From Rhizobium sp. SG_E_25_P2 (GTDB taxonomy: Bacteria > Pseudomonadota > Alphaproteobacteria > Rhizobiales > Rhizobiaceae), in contig NZ_JARXVM010000013.1 in assembly GCF_029892285.1 (NCBI RefSeq), positions 100,397 to 164,396 of the forward strand: a stretch of 64,000 nt of DNA. Direction: 5' to 3'. The stretch's first letter is position 1, and the number at the start of each line of letters is the position of its first letter. The position numbers and the translations under genes were made by a program. Under the pieces are notes generated by a model. That model was not told the DNA's origin. It ran no database searches and worked only from the letters and a program-made list of their open reading frames with translations. This document shows positions 18,769-28,219 of the stretch, one piece after another.

Positions 18769-19512
18769 TCATTCGAGCAACCGCGTGAGGTTCGACAAAA
18801 GCAGATTCTGAGTTTGGGCATGGGGGAGCCCGAGCAGTTGGCCAAGTGCTCCCACGGCACCCCGAACGTTTCCAGGTTCGATAGGTCGACCGTTGTCTTC
18901 GAGGAACGGACCGTCCGTCTCTGTGAGCAGACGCTCCGGCGGGATGGCCTTGATCAATGCTTGTCCGCGATCCTTTTCAAACATCGATTGGTTCACTGAG
19001 AAATAGCAACCCAAATTAGTCGCCCTCCGCAACTCCGATTGCGATCCAGAAAACCAATGAAGCACGGCCGTGCCCCTGTTTGGTGGTAGAAGTTCCTCAA
19101 GACTGTCCAGCACTCTAGACGCGGCTCGCACGCTATGTATCGAGAGTATTTTTCCGCCCTGCTGGGCGCACAGGACCAGTATTCTTCGGAACACGTCGGT
19201 CTGTCGAGGCAAGCTTTTATAGAAACGCGGACCTGCGTCCAGACCAACCTCGCCCACGTATCGCGTTTCCTTGAGCAACCCCTCAAAGAGAGGTAGTTCA
19301 GTCCACCTCTCCTCTGCCAGATGAGGATGCAATCCAAGGGCAACGCGAACGCAATCTGTTTTCGACCCAAAAATCTGATTTTGACGAAAGGCTTTGGGTG
19401 TCGTTGTCACCGCCAAAGTTGCTACCTGATCTGCCTGACAGCGCCGATAAGCACCTTCGGGATCTGGATAAAGATCGAGGTGGCAATGAAAATCTACATA
19501 TCTCGCGTGCAT
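18769..19512 (-). CDS. qatD: QatD, TatD-family metal-dependent hydrolase
   Basis: A 247-residue TatD-like DNase. Metal-binding motifs are in order: VDFHCHLD at residues 7-14, GLHPH near 80, GEVGLD near 107, SIHSV near 144, HWFSG near 170 and TETDGPF near 215. It is the fourth gene of a Qat operon, 5 bases after qatC. QatABCD is an experimentally supported antiphage system in which the QueC-like and TatD-like enzymes act with a KAP ATPase; the chemistry of QatD is not settled. It converges on the ABC-3C operon, 103 bases away. Confidence 0.88.
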   Translation of the reverse strand: MHARYVDFHCHLDLYPDPEGAYRRCQADQVATLAVTTTPKAFRQNQIFGSKTDCVRVALGLHPHLAEERWTELPLFEGLLKETRYVGEVGLDAGPRFYKSLPRQTDVFRRILVLCAQQGGKILSIHSVRAASRVLDSLEELLPPNRGTAVLHWFSGSQSELRRATNLGCYFSVNQSMFEKDRGQALIKAIPPERLLTETDGPFLEDNGRPIEPGNVRGAVGALGQLLGLPHAQTQNLLLSNLTRLLE

Positions 19513-19517
19513 CTTCG

Positions 19518-20882
19518 CTACGTCGGCCCTGCAGTCACAGATCGCAACAGCTGCGCCACTTCTGCCATTCCTCTTTCGAAGACACCGACAAATTGTGGAA
19601 TCTCCTGCGGCGCATCGCTTAGTGATCCCGGCACGTGGACAAGCAGCTTTGCGGCAACAGGATTAGTCGCAACCTTCGCCATCATCAACTGGAAAGATCG
19701 GACGTGCTCGCCTTCGGCGGCACGCGTATCCAATTTGCGTGCTGTCAAACTGGGAACCGTATACAGCGTCGGATCGCTAGTTCCCAAGCCAAATTCTATG
19801 GAGGCCCGCCGGATAAGGCAGGGAACGCAGGTTCCGCAGTGCCTGGGTGAAAGCCTTTTGTAGCGCGCCTTGGCTGGGGATGAGCAGGACATCGATTGGC
19901 CCACGATCTTCTGGAGGAAGGTCAGGTCCTTGCATCCTGCCAGCATCTCGCCTTTGGTCATGTGGCGGTAAGGATTGATCAACTCGACCGAAAGACCGAG
20001 CCTGCTCAAGAGTTCGTTGATCCTCGCCATGTAGAAAGGATGGGTGGTCCTGGTGCTGAGCGACCCTAGTCGAAGAGGATCCAGTGGAACATTGAGCCCG
20101 ATGAGGCCATTTTCAGGGACGAGCACCTTGGATTTTGAGCCCAACGCCGAGGCCGCCAAAACCGCAAGAGCAAAAAACAGAAACGATCGACCACGCTGGG
20201 TATCTTCAATTTCACATGTATTCACATGATGCTTGTCAAAGCCGAGTCGGACCCTGACAGATTTGATCTCCTGTCTCGGGTAGTGCTTTTCTAAGAGGTA
20301 AAGTAGGGCACTTTGCGCCTTGCTTGTCTCACTGTCCCAATAGTGGCTGACTAGAAGTGGTTTCGCACCAGCTGTAAGTTGGTCAATAGCTCCGACCAGA
20401 CTATCTAACCCCCCAGAAAAAAGAGAAACGTTGTTGAAAGTCGCGAGAGCGAGATTGGTCGGGGGCTGCGCAATCACATCGAATCCTGTCGGACGGCTGC
20501 GAAAAAACACACGCCAGAGGTCACCCGTCAGGAATTGCAACAACCTCTCCAGTAACGCGGCTTGGTCGTCCCACAGGCTAGTATTGGAGACAGGCACAGC
20601 GAGATCGATCTCTCTCGTCCAACCGTTCTGAGAGTTCACTGCTCGTGAGACTCGCGTGTCTGCGGCGTTTACCAGCGCAGACAGTATGACAAGGTCGATG
20701 GCCAGTTCCTTGGGCGTGAGACCCAGCACGCGTAGCGAGTCAAGCGCGCTGCCAATGCCAAAATCGAGCCGCCGGAACGTGTCGACGAACTGGATGTCGA
20801 CCGGAGTTGAATCGGACTGAGCAATTGGAACAGGTCCACTATCTAAGGGACCCATTCTGCCGATAAATGTGAAGCGCCTCAT
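19518..20882 (-). CDS. qatC: QatC, QueC-like ATP pyrophosphatase
   Basis: A 454-residue protein with a PP-loop nucleotide-binding motif, VSLFSGGLDSLVGAI, near residue 155, and a C-terminal cysteine cluster HCGTCVPCLIRRA near residue 365, matching the zinc site of QueC-type enzymes. QueC converts carboxydeazaguanine to preQ0; in Qat systems the relative probably modifies another target. The N-terminal 140 residues are an extra domain. The ATG overlaps the stop of qatB by 4 bases, typical of translational coupling. Confidence 0.9.
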   Translation of the reverse strand: MRRFTFIGRMGPLDSGPVPIAQSDSTPVDIQFVDTFRRLDFGIGSALDSLRVLGLTPKELAIDLVILSALVNAADTRVSRAVNSQNGWTREIDLAVPVSNTSLWDDQAALLERLLQFLTGDLWRVFFRSRPTGFDVIAQPPTNLALATFNNVSLFSGGLDSLVGAIDQLTAGAKPLLVSHYWDSETSKAQSALLYLLEKHYPRQEIKSVRVRLGFDKHHVNTCEIEDTQRGRSFLFFALAVLAASALGSKSKVLVPENGLIGLNVPLDPLRLGSLSTRTTHPFYMARINELLSRLGLSVELINPYRHMTKGEMLAGCKDLTFLQKIVGQSMSCSSPAKARYKRLSPRHCGTCVPCLIRRASIEFGLGTSDPTLYTVPSLTARKLDTRAAEGEHVRSFQLMMAKVATNPVAAKLLVHVPGSLSDAPQEIPQFVGVFERGMAEVAQLLRSVTAGPT

Positions 20883-21781
20883 TCTTCGTCCTCGAATGCC
20901 TGCAGTAATTCGAATGTTCGCTGGTAAATGGAGGTGACAAAGCGTTCGATTTCGGCCGGCGGAAGCGCTGCGACCGACTGACCCTGCGTGGTGAAAGCGT
21001 CCCTGACGCTCCCATGGACGAAGTCCTGCAGCGTGGCCTCGATCCGCCTAACTGCCGTAGGGTCGGTTGGAAAGCGTAACGCATTCGCACCGAGCTCACT
21101 AAAGATCTTGGTTTCAATCGAGCGACTGATTGTTCCGAGAAAAACCGCCTCCAAGACCGGGGCTGGCAGCGCGTCAAACGGCACATCGATCTGCGCTGAA
21201 ATGTCGGCAATGGTCTGGAGCATCGCATCGCGCGCAATCGCCTCGTCTATCGTTCCGCCGTCCTGGCAGAGCACATCGGTCAACGCCACGAAGACATCGA
21301 CAGCTGGCGCGCCTGCCAGCCCCTCGAGATTAAAGGGTCTCAGTGCCTCGGCAGCCCCTTGCTGAGCAAACTCTGAAGCCAGGGTGCCGAGACCACTTGC
21401 AGTCCGAACGGAGGGTCCCATCGCCCGTGTCGCGGCTTTGGCCCCTCCGACCGCTCGAACGAACTTCCCAGCGCCACGCCTTATCCCGCGTCCGCCTCCT
21501 CCCCCGCCCCCTCCAGACGAAACGCCTCTTGTGAAGTCACCTCTAGCCGAACTCAGCGACTCGCCGGCAGTTGCCGGCGGCAATGCGGGACGTGGCGAAG
21601 CCGGTCGCGGAGCGGGTGCTGTCGGTTTCAACGGCGGCGAGTTAGGATTTCCCGGAGCCCCGGGACTCGGCGGCTGAGGTGACTTTGGCTGTGGCGCGGA
21701 CGGCGCACCAGGCGGGGGCGATTCGACCCAAGTTGGAACCAAACCTCGTCGAGAGCCTGGGTTCTTTCCAGACGTTCCCAT
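20879..21781 (-). CDS. qatB: QatB, Qat anti-phage system associated protein
   Basis: A 300-residue protein second in the qat operon. The first 90 residues are disordered, rich in Pro, Ala and Ser, ending in a run of glycines (GGGGGGGRGIRRG). The rest is helical (TLASEFAQQGAAEALRPF onward) with no catalytic motif. This architecture is usual for QatB. Its role is unknown. Start and stop overlap the neighbours (TAATG at the qatA junction, ATGA at the qatC junction). Confidence 0.88.
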   Translation of the reverse strand: MGTSGKNPGSRRGLVPTWVESPPPGAPSAPQPKSPQPPSPGAPGNPNSPPLKPTAPAPRPASPRPALPPATAGESLSSARGDFTRGVSSGGGGGGGGRGIRRGAGKFVRAVGGAKAATRAMGPSVRTASGLGTLASEFAQQGAAEALRPFNLEGLAGAPAVDVFVALTDVLCQDGGTIDEAIARDAMLQTIADISAQIDVPFDALPAPVLEAVFLGTISRSIETKIFSELGANALRFPTDPTAVRRIEATLQDFVHGSVRDAFTTQGQSVAALPPAEIERFVTSIYQRTFELLQAFEDEE

Positions 21782-23685
21782 TATCTCTTCTTCCCAGTTT
21801 TTGCGCCGCCGATTGTTAGCCTTGCCACTGACGATAGAGATTTATTCGACGTCTGCTCCGACCAGGTTTGAAGTAACGCCTGAAAGTCCTTTGCTAATGT
21901 CCCTTGGACGGTGGGTCCCCAGCCGGTAACTATCCAACCACCAACCTTCGCGCTCGGCAGCCGGCCGAGAAACGCCATCAACGGTGCCCGCAATTCGATG
22001 CGTGCTTCGCAAAGGGTGGATAGTCCGTCGGCTGACACCGGGCGCACGCTAAGGTCGTCGGTCGTCTCCAACTTTGATGTCAGGCCCGCGAATACTCGCT
22101 CGGCGTCGCCGCTGCTGAGTGCGCCAAGCTCGGCCGCCGAAACCGTTGCGACCGAAAGTTTGGAGGAAGATAGCTGTTCAACAAGAATCTCGATCGGTCC
22201 AGCAGTGCCGGCCACGCTAAACGTCGCACGCCTGTCTCGGCTGACAAAAAGATATGGACGCAAGTCCACTCCGGTGAGCGGAACCTTGATATTCGCCCAC
22301 CGCTTGGCCCACTCGATGTTAGGCCAGTCCTTCACGACGCTTTCGTCGTAGTTCTTCCCAACAGCCTTCTTGTCCGGTTTATTTGAATTTTCGAGCTCGG
22401 CGACAATCTCCGAAGTGCCGTCTGCCTTCAATTGTAATGCGATTGCGTCAAATATTTCCGGAGCAAAGCGCTCGGCCAACATCAGCTTGGCTAGGAACGA
22501 CTGGTTCAGATCTGCTGCAAATCCTCTCGCTTCGGCAATTGCGATCCGCAGATTGAGTGTGTTCACGAACCGCTTGATTTGGCGAGGGTTACCGCGCGCG
22601 CCCTCCGTCAACATCGGAGTGATCTGGTTTGCAAGCTGCAAGGATGCCTCTAGTTCCGACGAAATTGCGCCGAGACCCTTGGTAATGGCCTCTCGATCAA
22701 AACCTTCATTCAACCAGGGACGTTGCAGTGCCTTCCGGGCAACTTCTACCAGCTTCTGAAAGCCTTCCCCGGCCGGATCTTCACCGCTGTTAAGAAAGAA
22801 AAGGAGCGCTACGTAGATCCTTGTCTCTACCTCTCCCAGATTTGGCATCCTGAACGGAACTTGAATCAGCTTTTCAAGGTAGTTCCGGGCATAGCTGCCT
22901 GTGACGCTTGATGCGGGCAAGTCGGGAAAATGGTTGCGAACCGAATACTCTATCATTCCTTCGTCGGCTGCCACGACAAAGGCGGCGCGGGGAACGAAGA
23001 GAAAGAGGCGAACTGCCTCAAGTGTAGCGATGGCGGTTGGCGGCAGGCATCGATCGAGATCGTCGATAAGGACCACCAATCGATCAATATCAGCAGCGGC
23101 GAGCAGGTCAGTGAAATCCTGCCTGAAGGCGTGCATCCTCTGAGGGGCGGTTGCCTCCGGAGCATTTTTGAAATGCGCGGCCGCGCCATCAAGGATGCTG
23201 TTTAGAATTTCGCCCGAGATAAGATCTTGCGGATTGGCGATTGCCTTCTGGGCGACGCTGCTAAGTCCTTGGATGAGGTCGGCATTCGGAAGACCTGTCG
23301 CAAAAGTCAGGGCCGCCCCCCCGGCGGAGCGCGCTACCTTGAACCAATTGACGGTTTTTAAGACTTCAACAGCCTTGTCTTTAACCTTCGTGACCGTGGA
23401 GCGCTTTTCTACCAACGCCGCGACGATGGACTCGATCAGGACGGCCTTCGCGTCCTCGTAGCCTTCAAACAGCCAACCGTTGAAGCGAACACATAGCGTG
23501 CGATCATCGTCCTTGAACGCCTGTTCGATCATTAAGAGCGTACTGGATTTTCCGGCGCCCCAGTCCCCGTGAAGCCCCAGAGTTAGTGGTTCACCCGACT
23601 TTTCGCGGATCAAGCGCACAACTGTTTTGGCGACAGCCTCGTAGTAGAGATAGTCGACCGCAGTTTCATTGTCGGTAATAATCAT
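21781..23685 (-). CDS. qatA: QatA, KAP family P-loop ATPase
   Basis: A KAP ATPase of about 634 residues opening the qat operon. Walker A is GLHGDWGAGKSSTLLM near residues 35-50, and Walker B is RLVVLIDDLDRCLPPTAIATLEAV with the typical FVVAADE strand after it. I chose ATG 23685, which gives MIITDNETAVDYL after a GGGGGGA ribosome-binding site; the frame is open upstream to 23733, but that extension is AT-rich and has no such site. The four-gene order matches Qat systems described by Gao and colleagues in 2020. The 184-base gap to the next gene should contain the operon promoter. Confidence 0.9.
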   Translation of the reverse strand: MIITDNETAVDYLYYEAVAKTVVRLIREKSGEPLTLGLHGDWGAGKSSTLLMIEQAFKDDDRTLCVRFNGWLFEGYEDAKAVLIESIVAALVEKRSTVTKVKDKAVEVLKTVNWFKVARSAGGAALTFATGLPNADLIQGLSSVAQKAIANPQDLISGEILNSILDGAAAHFKNAPEATAPQRMHAFRQDFTDLLAAADIDRLVVLIDDLDRCLPPTAIATLEAVRLFLFVPRAAFVVAADEGMIEYSVRNHFPDLPASSVTGSYARNYLEKLIQVPFRMPNLGEVETRIYVALLFFLNSGEDPAGEGFQKLVEVARKALQRPWLNEGFDREAITKGLGAISSELEASLQLANQITPMLTEGARGNPRQIKRFVNTLNLRIAIAEARGFAADLNQSFLAKLMLAERFAPEIFDAIALQLKADGTSEIVAELENSNKPDKKAVGKNYDESVVKDWPNIEWAKRWANIKVPLTGVDLRPYLFVSRDRRATFSVAGTAGPIEILVEQLSSSKLSVATVSAAELGALSSGDAERVFAGLTSKLETTDDLSVRPVSADGLSTLCEARIELRAPLMAFLGRLPSAKVGGWIVTGWGPTVQGTLAKDFQALLQTWSEQTSNKSLSSVARLTIGGAKTGKKR

Positions 23686-23869
23686 GGTCCCCCCAGACGC
23701 ATCTATTCTGATTAAATAAAATCGGAACATCAACCGCTGATTTTAATTTCATGCATCCATAACTATGCATCGGACGCACTTCCATGTCCGGTCGTTGCGG
23801 GTATTCTGGAAGTCAATCTCTTGTAAATGAGGACAAGCAGGATCGAGTAATTGTAACAGCGGGATCCAT

Positions 23870-25009
23870 TCACACTATCCCCCACGCCCGAAACCTCCCC
23901 CTCCCCGTCATCTCCCTGAGGCCCAATTCCAAAACAATCCGCCGCGCCGCCTGCGGCGTCACCTCGAGCGTCTTGGCCACCATTTTCGCCGACACCAACG
24001 GTTTTGCCATCACCAGCTCGATCAGTTCAGGCAGCTTTGAAGACGTCCGGCGGCTGTCCAGCTTCCGCTCCAATAGGGTGCGGGCCAGCGCCAGCCGGTC
24101 ATGCTCTTTCATGCCGATCTCGGCGGACGCCAACATCCCATGAGCGATGGCGACCAGCCGGGTCTCCCCGTTGCGATGGCGGCGCCGATCGACCGGAATG
24201 GTTTTCAGGCCGAGATTGATGGCGGCCAGATGAGCCCCGGTGGTGATGCCGGCTTCCCGCAAGATTGAAGCGGACAACAGCCGACCGAGCCAAGGCGCGT
24301 GCTGTAGCACGAAAAGCTCGTTCCAGGCATCGAGGGCGACGATCGCCTGCAGCACCGCCGGCAGGTCTTGTACCTGCCGCAATACGCCGCGCCATTCGTC
24401 CAGCCGCGCGTCCTCGTCCCAGTCGAGATCATAGATCATCGGATCTTTGTCTTGGTCGCCGCCACGCCCAGGCCGCCTTGCGTTCTCGATCGCCGCTTCC
24501 GACCGCGCTAGCACCGCATCGATCGCGGCGTAGTCGACACCCGGGAGGTTCTCGACGTCATCGACATCGTCCCCCTCCCCTTCCGGATCCGACGCGTCCG
24601 CGCGCCGAATGCCGCCGGCCGTCTCTCCCTCGTCTGCACCGGCCGACGTGATGTCCGACGTTCGTCGCAAAGTTCGGATACCCTCTGCAGACAAGGCCCA
24701 GGCCGGGAGCTGAGCTGCGAGGCGCCGGCGGGTGCGCAGCACGTCGCGGGCGATTGTCAATTCGTGGGTGGGTGTGCGAATATCCCTGATATCGTCGTGG
24801 AGGACGAGGTCTTCGAGATGGACCAGTTCGCCGTCGATCCACAGCGAAGCGCAGGCGTCGGTGAAGTGGGATCGTTCGACGAAGCCCGCGCCGACCGGCG
24901 AGCGGGCGATCCGCTCGTCGAGACGTGTGAGCGTGATTGCTGCGTCGAAAGCCGGCCGCATCAAGGTGAATATGCTGGTTTTCGCGAGATCGTAAGCCAT
25001 TGAAATCAT
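23870..25009 (-). CDS. RHE_PE00001-family protein (DUF1612 plus helix-turn-helix)
   Basis: A 379-residue protein common on rhizobial plasmids and genomic islands. The N-terminal 100 residues ([23 protein letters not shown], then [26 protein letters not shown]) are the DUF1612 part. A low-complexity acidic linker (residues 120-170, rich in Asp, Glu and Gly) is followed by a helical region and a C-terminal helix-turn-helix around [20 protein letters not shown]. It is probably a DNA-binding regulator, target unknown. It diverges from the integrase gene, an association seen on other rhizobial elements. ATG 25009 and ATG 25000 are equally likely starts. Confidence 0.8.
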   Translation of the reverse strand: MISMAYDLAKTSIFTLMRPAFDAAITLTRLDERIARSPVGAGFVERSHFTDACASLWIDGELVHLEDLVLHDDIRDIRTPTHELTIARDVLRTRRRLAAQLPAWALSAEGIRTLRRTSDITSAGADEGETAGGIRRADASDPEGEGDDVDDVENLPGVDYAAIDAVLARSEAAIENARRPGRGGDQDKDPMIYDLDWDEDARLDEWRGVLRQVQDLPAVLQAIVALDAWNELFVLQHAPWLGRLLSASILREAGITTGAHLAAINLGLKTIPVDRRRHRNGETRLVAIAHGMLASAEIGMKEHDRLALARTLLERKLDSRRTSSKLPELIELVMAKPLVSAKMVAKTLEVTPQAARRIVLELGLREMTGRGRFRAWGIV

Positions 25010-25199
25010 GGTAAATGATTTCTTATACGAACTCTATATGAATATTACGGTTCCTCACATAGTACGATTGCTGGTTGGGCTGCTAACCATCGATAAGTCT
25101 TCATTATCGGAGGTGATTGATTTCGAGTCGCAAATCAGAAAGAATCCGGTAAATCCACGGCCGCTCGGCCGTTAAAAGCCGCCGATCCGGAGTTTCTCT

Positions 25200-26348
25200 G
25201 TGGCCAAACCGTCCATTTCCAAGCCCGCAGTCGATCGCCGCGCCGACGAACTCGACACCATTGCCAGCGTCCTGCCGATCGACCGGCGCGACGAACTGGC
25301 CGAACTACTGACCGACCAGGATGTCGAAACGCTGCGCCACCTGGTCAACGAGGGCATGGGCGAAAACACCTTGCGCGCCCTCACCTCCGACCTTGCCTAT
25401 CTGCAGGCGTGGTCGCTGGCCGCAACCGGGGCCTCCCTCCCCTGGCCGGCGCCCGAGGCGCTGCTGCTGAAATTCGTCGCCCACCACCTCTGGCAGCCCG
25501 AACAGCGCGACATCGATCCTCAACACGGCATGCCGGCAGATGTCGAGCAAAGTCTGCGCGAGCAACGCTTCCTTCGATCTTCCGGACCGCATGCGCCCGA
25601 CACGGTGCGCCGGCGGCTTGCCAGCTGGTCGACGCTGACGAAATGGCGTGGGCTGATCGGCGTCTTCTCCTCCCCTTCGCTGAAGTCCGCGATCCGTCTT
25701 GCCGTGCGGGCGACACCACGGCCAAGGAAACGCAAAAGCGCCAAGGCGGTCACCGGCGATGTGCTGGCACAGATGCTGGCCACCTGTGCGGGCGACGGCC
25801 TTCGTGACGTCCGTGATCGAGCAATCCTGATGGTGGCTTTTGCCTCGGGCGGTCGCCGTCGCAGTGAGATTGCCGGTTTGCGCAGGGAGCAGTTCTCAGT
25901 CGAGCCGCCAATCACCGTCGAGGGCGGCCCTCCCCTGCCCTCTCTCGCCATCCATCTAGGTCGCACCAAGACGTCGGGCTCCGAGCATGACGAGGTCGTT
26001 TATCTGACCGGTCGACCCGTGGACGCGCTGAATGCCTGGCTCGTGTCTGCCAAGATTGAGACGGGGAGCGTTTTTCGCAAGGTCGATCGTTGGGGCAATG
26101 TTTCGAAGCGGGCGCTGGAGCCGAGTGCAGTCAACCAGATCGTCAAGCAGCGGGTGGCGATGGCGGGGCTGGAGCCTGGGGAGTTTTCGGCGCACGGATT
26201 GCGGTCGGGATATCTGACCGAGGCCGCCAACCGCGGCATTCCGCTCCCTGAGGCGATGGATCAATCCCGTCATCGCTCCGTCCAGCAAGCTTCGAGCTAT
26301 TATAACAACGCTACTCGGCCCAGTGGCAGGGCTGCTAGGTTGCTTTGA
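25200..26348 (+). CDS. Site-specific tyrosine recombinase (integrase)
   Basis: A 382-residue XerC/XerD-like recombinase starting at GTG. The N-terminal SAM-like DNA-binding domain (residues 1-170) includes GMGENTLRALTSDLAYLQAWS. The catalytic domain has the first Arg in AFASGGRRRSEIAGLRR, HGLRSGYLTEAA for the H-x-x-R box, the second His in QSRHRSVQQAS, and the nucleophile in the tail SSYYN. All catalytic residues are therefore present. It lies next to the DUF1612 regulator and just upstream of a second integrase tail, so it is a candidate for the enzyme that brought in part of the island. No flanking att repeat was identified. Confidence 0.9.
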   Translation: MAKPSISKPAVDRRADELDTIASVLPIDRRDELAELLTDQDVETLRHLVNEGMGENTLRALTSDLAYLQAWSLAATGASLPWPAPEALLLKFVAHHLWQPEQRDIDPQHGMPADVEQSLREQRFLRSSGPHAPDTVRRRLASWSTLTKWRGLIGVFSSPSLKSAIRLAVRATPRPRKRKSAKAVTGDVLAQMLATCAGDGLRDVRDRAILMVAFASGGRRRSEIAGLRREQFSVEPPITVEGGPPLPSLAIHLGRTKTSGSEHDEVVYLTGRPVDALNAWLVSAKIETGSVFRKVDRWGNVSKRALEPSAVNQIVKQRVAMAGLEPGEFSAHGLRSGYLTEAANRGIPLPEAMDQSRHRSVQQASSYYNNATRPSGRAARLL

Positions 26349-26394
26349 TCGGGGAATCAGTGGTTGATGGACATTTCAGCTAAGAGACTGATAA

Positions 26395-26496
26395 GTGCAG
26401 AAGCAGCTCCACCATGCCTCGGCTGAGATGACCCGCCGTTACCAGCGCCGGCACAATCGCTTCCGCGTCAACTTGACGAAAGCAGCTGGGCTTTAG
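26395..26496 (+). pseudogene. C-terminal tail of a second tyrosine recombinase
   Basis: After a TAA at 26392-26394, the frame reads VQKQLHHASAEMTRRYQRRR and ends in RVNLTKAAGL before TAG 26494-26496. The MTRRYQRRR segment looks like the catalytic-Tyr end of a tyrosine recombinase of a different subfamily from the integrase just upstream. Only about 33 codons remain. It is a relic, probably left by recombination at an integrase locus. Confidence 0.6.
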
Positions 26497-26520
26497 CCTC
26501 CTCCCCTGCCGACGAGCCGC

Positions 26521-26847
26521 TCAGACCTTTGAGCCGTGACGGGAGCGCTCCGCGATGCTGGAAAGATCGACTTTCTTGCCAGCCACATCCGCGACGATCT
26601 TCAACGTGCCCCCGAGGGATTCGACATAATCGCGCAGGGTCGACAGCTTCATATCGGCGCGCTTCTCCAGTCTTGAGACGTTGGTCTGCTTGAAACCGGT
26701 CCCGGTGGACACGTCTTCCTGCGTCCGTCCGGCGAGTGCCCGCAGTTCACGTAGATTGTGCGCCGTGACGAGCTCGTCGGCGCGCTTTGCTACAGCGCGC
26801 TGTTCATCCTGAGGCAGCGTCTGTATCAACTTATCGAGATCATCCAT
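26521..26847 (-). CDS. higA: HigA-like antitoxin, XRE-type helix-turn-helix
   Basis: A 108-residue protein with a helix-turn-helix at residues 34-75 (LRELRALAGRTQEDVSTGTG, then TNVSRLEKRADMKLSTLRDYVESLGGTL). This is the usual layout of antitoxins paired with Gp49/HigB toxins. It follows the toxin gene and overlaps it by 8 bases, the reversed order typical of hig loci. It should neutralise the toxin and repress the shared promoter. Confidence 0.85.
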   Translation of the reverse strand: MDDLDKLIQTLPQDEQRAVAKRADELVTAHNLRELRALAGRTQEDVSTGTGFKQTNVSRLEKRADMKLSTLRDYVESLGGTLKIVADVAGKKVDLSSIAERSRHGSKV

Positions 26848-27205
26848 GTCTCTTCTCCAACTGGCTCAAATGCTCGTCATACCGTTTATCCGCCAGATCG
26901 ATCAGCCGTTTATAGAAGAGCTTCTGGCTTACACCGCTCTTCGCACCGCCGCAGAGGACCACGGCCTTTCGCTGCGGATCGAAGGCAAAGGCGAACCGCC
27001 ATTGCACCTTCAACACCTTGACGCGCAGCTCTTTCATGTTCGCGTGTTTGGAGCCTTCGAGGGTGTCGACCTCAGGTCGCCCCAATCGAAAGCCCTTCTC
27101 GCGAAGCAGCACCAAATGCGCGAGCAACTCGACCCGGACATCGGCTGGAAGGTCTGTGATCTCGCCTTTGAAGCGGTCATGAAACGCGACCTTCCATTCC
27201 GTCAT
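26840..27205 (-). CDS. higB: HigB-like toxin, RelE/ParE superfamily (Gp49 type)
   Basis: A 121-residue protein with the Gp49/phage-derived toxin pattern: FKGEITDLPADVRVELLAHLVLL, then MKELRVKVLKVQWRFAFAFDPQRKAVVLCGG and SQKLFYKRLIDLADKRYDEHL. Members are usually ribosome-dependent mRNA interferases. It is first in a two-gene operon with the antitoxin. Its role is probably plasmid or island stabilisation. Start is ATG 27205, 5 bases after GGATAT. Confidence 0.85.
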   Translation of the reverse strand: MTEWKVAFHDRFKGEITDLPADVRVELLAHLVLLREKGFRLGRPEVDTLEGSKHANMKELRVKVLKVQWRFAFAFDPQRKAVVLCGGAKSGVSQKLFYKRLIDLADKRYDEHLSQLEKRHG

Positions 27206-27221
27206 TTCATATCCTGAATGA

Positions 27222-27256
27222 TATAGATACTTTGGGATATATAGCCCATATCTCCC
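27222..27256 (-). promoter_or_regulatory. Probable higBA promoter and operator
   Basis: The AT-rich stretch upstream of higB contains GGGATAT at 27234-27240 and ATATCTCCC at 27248-27256, an imperfect inverted repeat, plus the nearby GATATAGATA. Such repeats close to the start are typical of autorepressed toxin-antitoxin operons. The assignment comes from position and symmetry only. Confidence 0.35.
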
Positions 27257-27406
27257 TTCAGGGCAATACTAACCGTTTCCTTCGGAAACGCGGACAAATG
27301 ATCCTTATCCAAGGAATCGAAGCTGAAATTGGGCCTTTTGCGACGGTGCCTTCTCCGGCCATCTGTCACGAGTAAGGGTGCAGGTCACACACAGCGGAAA
27401 ACCAGC

Positions 27407-28060
27407 TTAAGATTTGATCTGGGGCGCTACTCCCTTAAGGAGCCAACCCCACGTCCGGTCGAAGTGTGTATCGATAGCTTCCTTGGTGTCGAAGTTGCCG
27501 CTCCCCATCATTGCCGATGACGTGGGCAGCGCGACCAGACAGTGGATCAAATGGCCGGCGATCGCGTCTGCGTCACCATCGGCAATCAGTCGGGCATCTT
27601 GTGCCTCAACGACGGCGTGGACCAATCGGGACATGATCGGATCCGGTTGGGGCGGAATTGCTGCATTCTTCTCGAATACGACGGCTTCGCTGAAGGTGAT
27701 GCGCTTAAAGGCGATTAGATCGGGCTCCATGTTGATGTGCAGAAGCTCCCGCAAGAGAGCCTGCAGCCGCTTCAGTGCATCTCCTTCCATGGGTGGCAAG
27801 TCCTCAAGCCGTGCCACCGCGCGCTTGTGTGCGTGCTCAACCACGGCCTCGAACAGAACGACTTTCGAGGGATAGCGCCGATAGACGGTGTCTTTGCCGG
27901 CCCCGCAGTGCGAAGCGACCTGCTCCATCGATGTGCCCGCAAACCCCCTGCTGGCGAACAGCGCTGTCGCTGCCTCTATGATCCGTTCCGCCGCCGCATT
28001 CTGCATTTCCCTCGAGGGGCGGCCTGATCTGACGATCGTCTCCGATTTCCGCAATGTCAT
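27407..28060 (-). CDS. TetR/AcrR family transcriptional regulator
   Basis: A 217-residue repressor. The N-terminal DNA-binding domain reads AAAERIIEAATALFASRGFAG and then MEQVASHCGAGKDTVYRRYPSKVVLFEAVVE, the TetR helix-turn-helix with its recognition helix. The C-terminal ligand-binding part is variable (residues 90-217). I chose ATG 28060, which follows GGGAGAAACA; the frame is open to 28228 but that extension has no ribosome-binding site and would overlap the receptor gene. It is divergent from the TonB receptor gene, with 159 bases between, so it may control the iron-uptake operon. Iron clusters are more often controlled by Fur-family or AraC regulators, so this link is inference. Confidence 0.85.
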   Translation of the reverse strand: MTLRKSETIVRSGRPSREMQNAAAERIIEAATALFASRGFAGTSMEQVASHCGAGKDTVYRRYPSKVVLFEAVVEHAHKRAVARLEDLPPMEGDALKRLQALLRELLHINMEPDLIAFKRITFSEAVVFEKNAAIPPQPDPIMSRLVHAVVEAQDARLIADGDADAIAGHLIHCLVALPTSSAMMGSGNFDTKEAIDTHFDRTWGWLLKGVAPQIKS

Positions 28061-28219
28061 TGTTTCTCCCTTGCCGTTCTCCCGGCGACTTCTTTGGAGT
28101 TCGTCGCCGGAATTGCCAACAATAAAGTCGACAAACATATTCATGTTATCTGGACAGGACGGTCCCGTTTGATTTAATAGCTTACCAGATACTGCAAGCT
28201 GCGACCATGGGGGCGTTTC

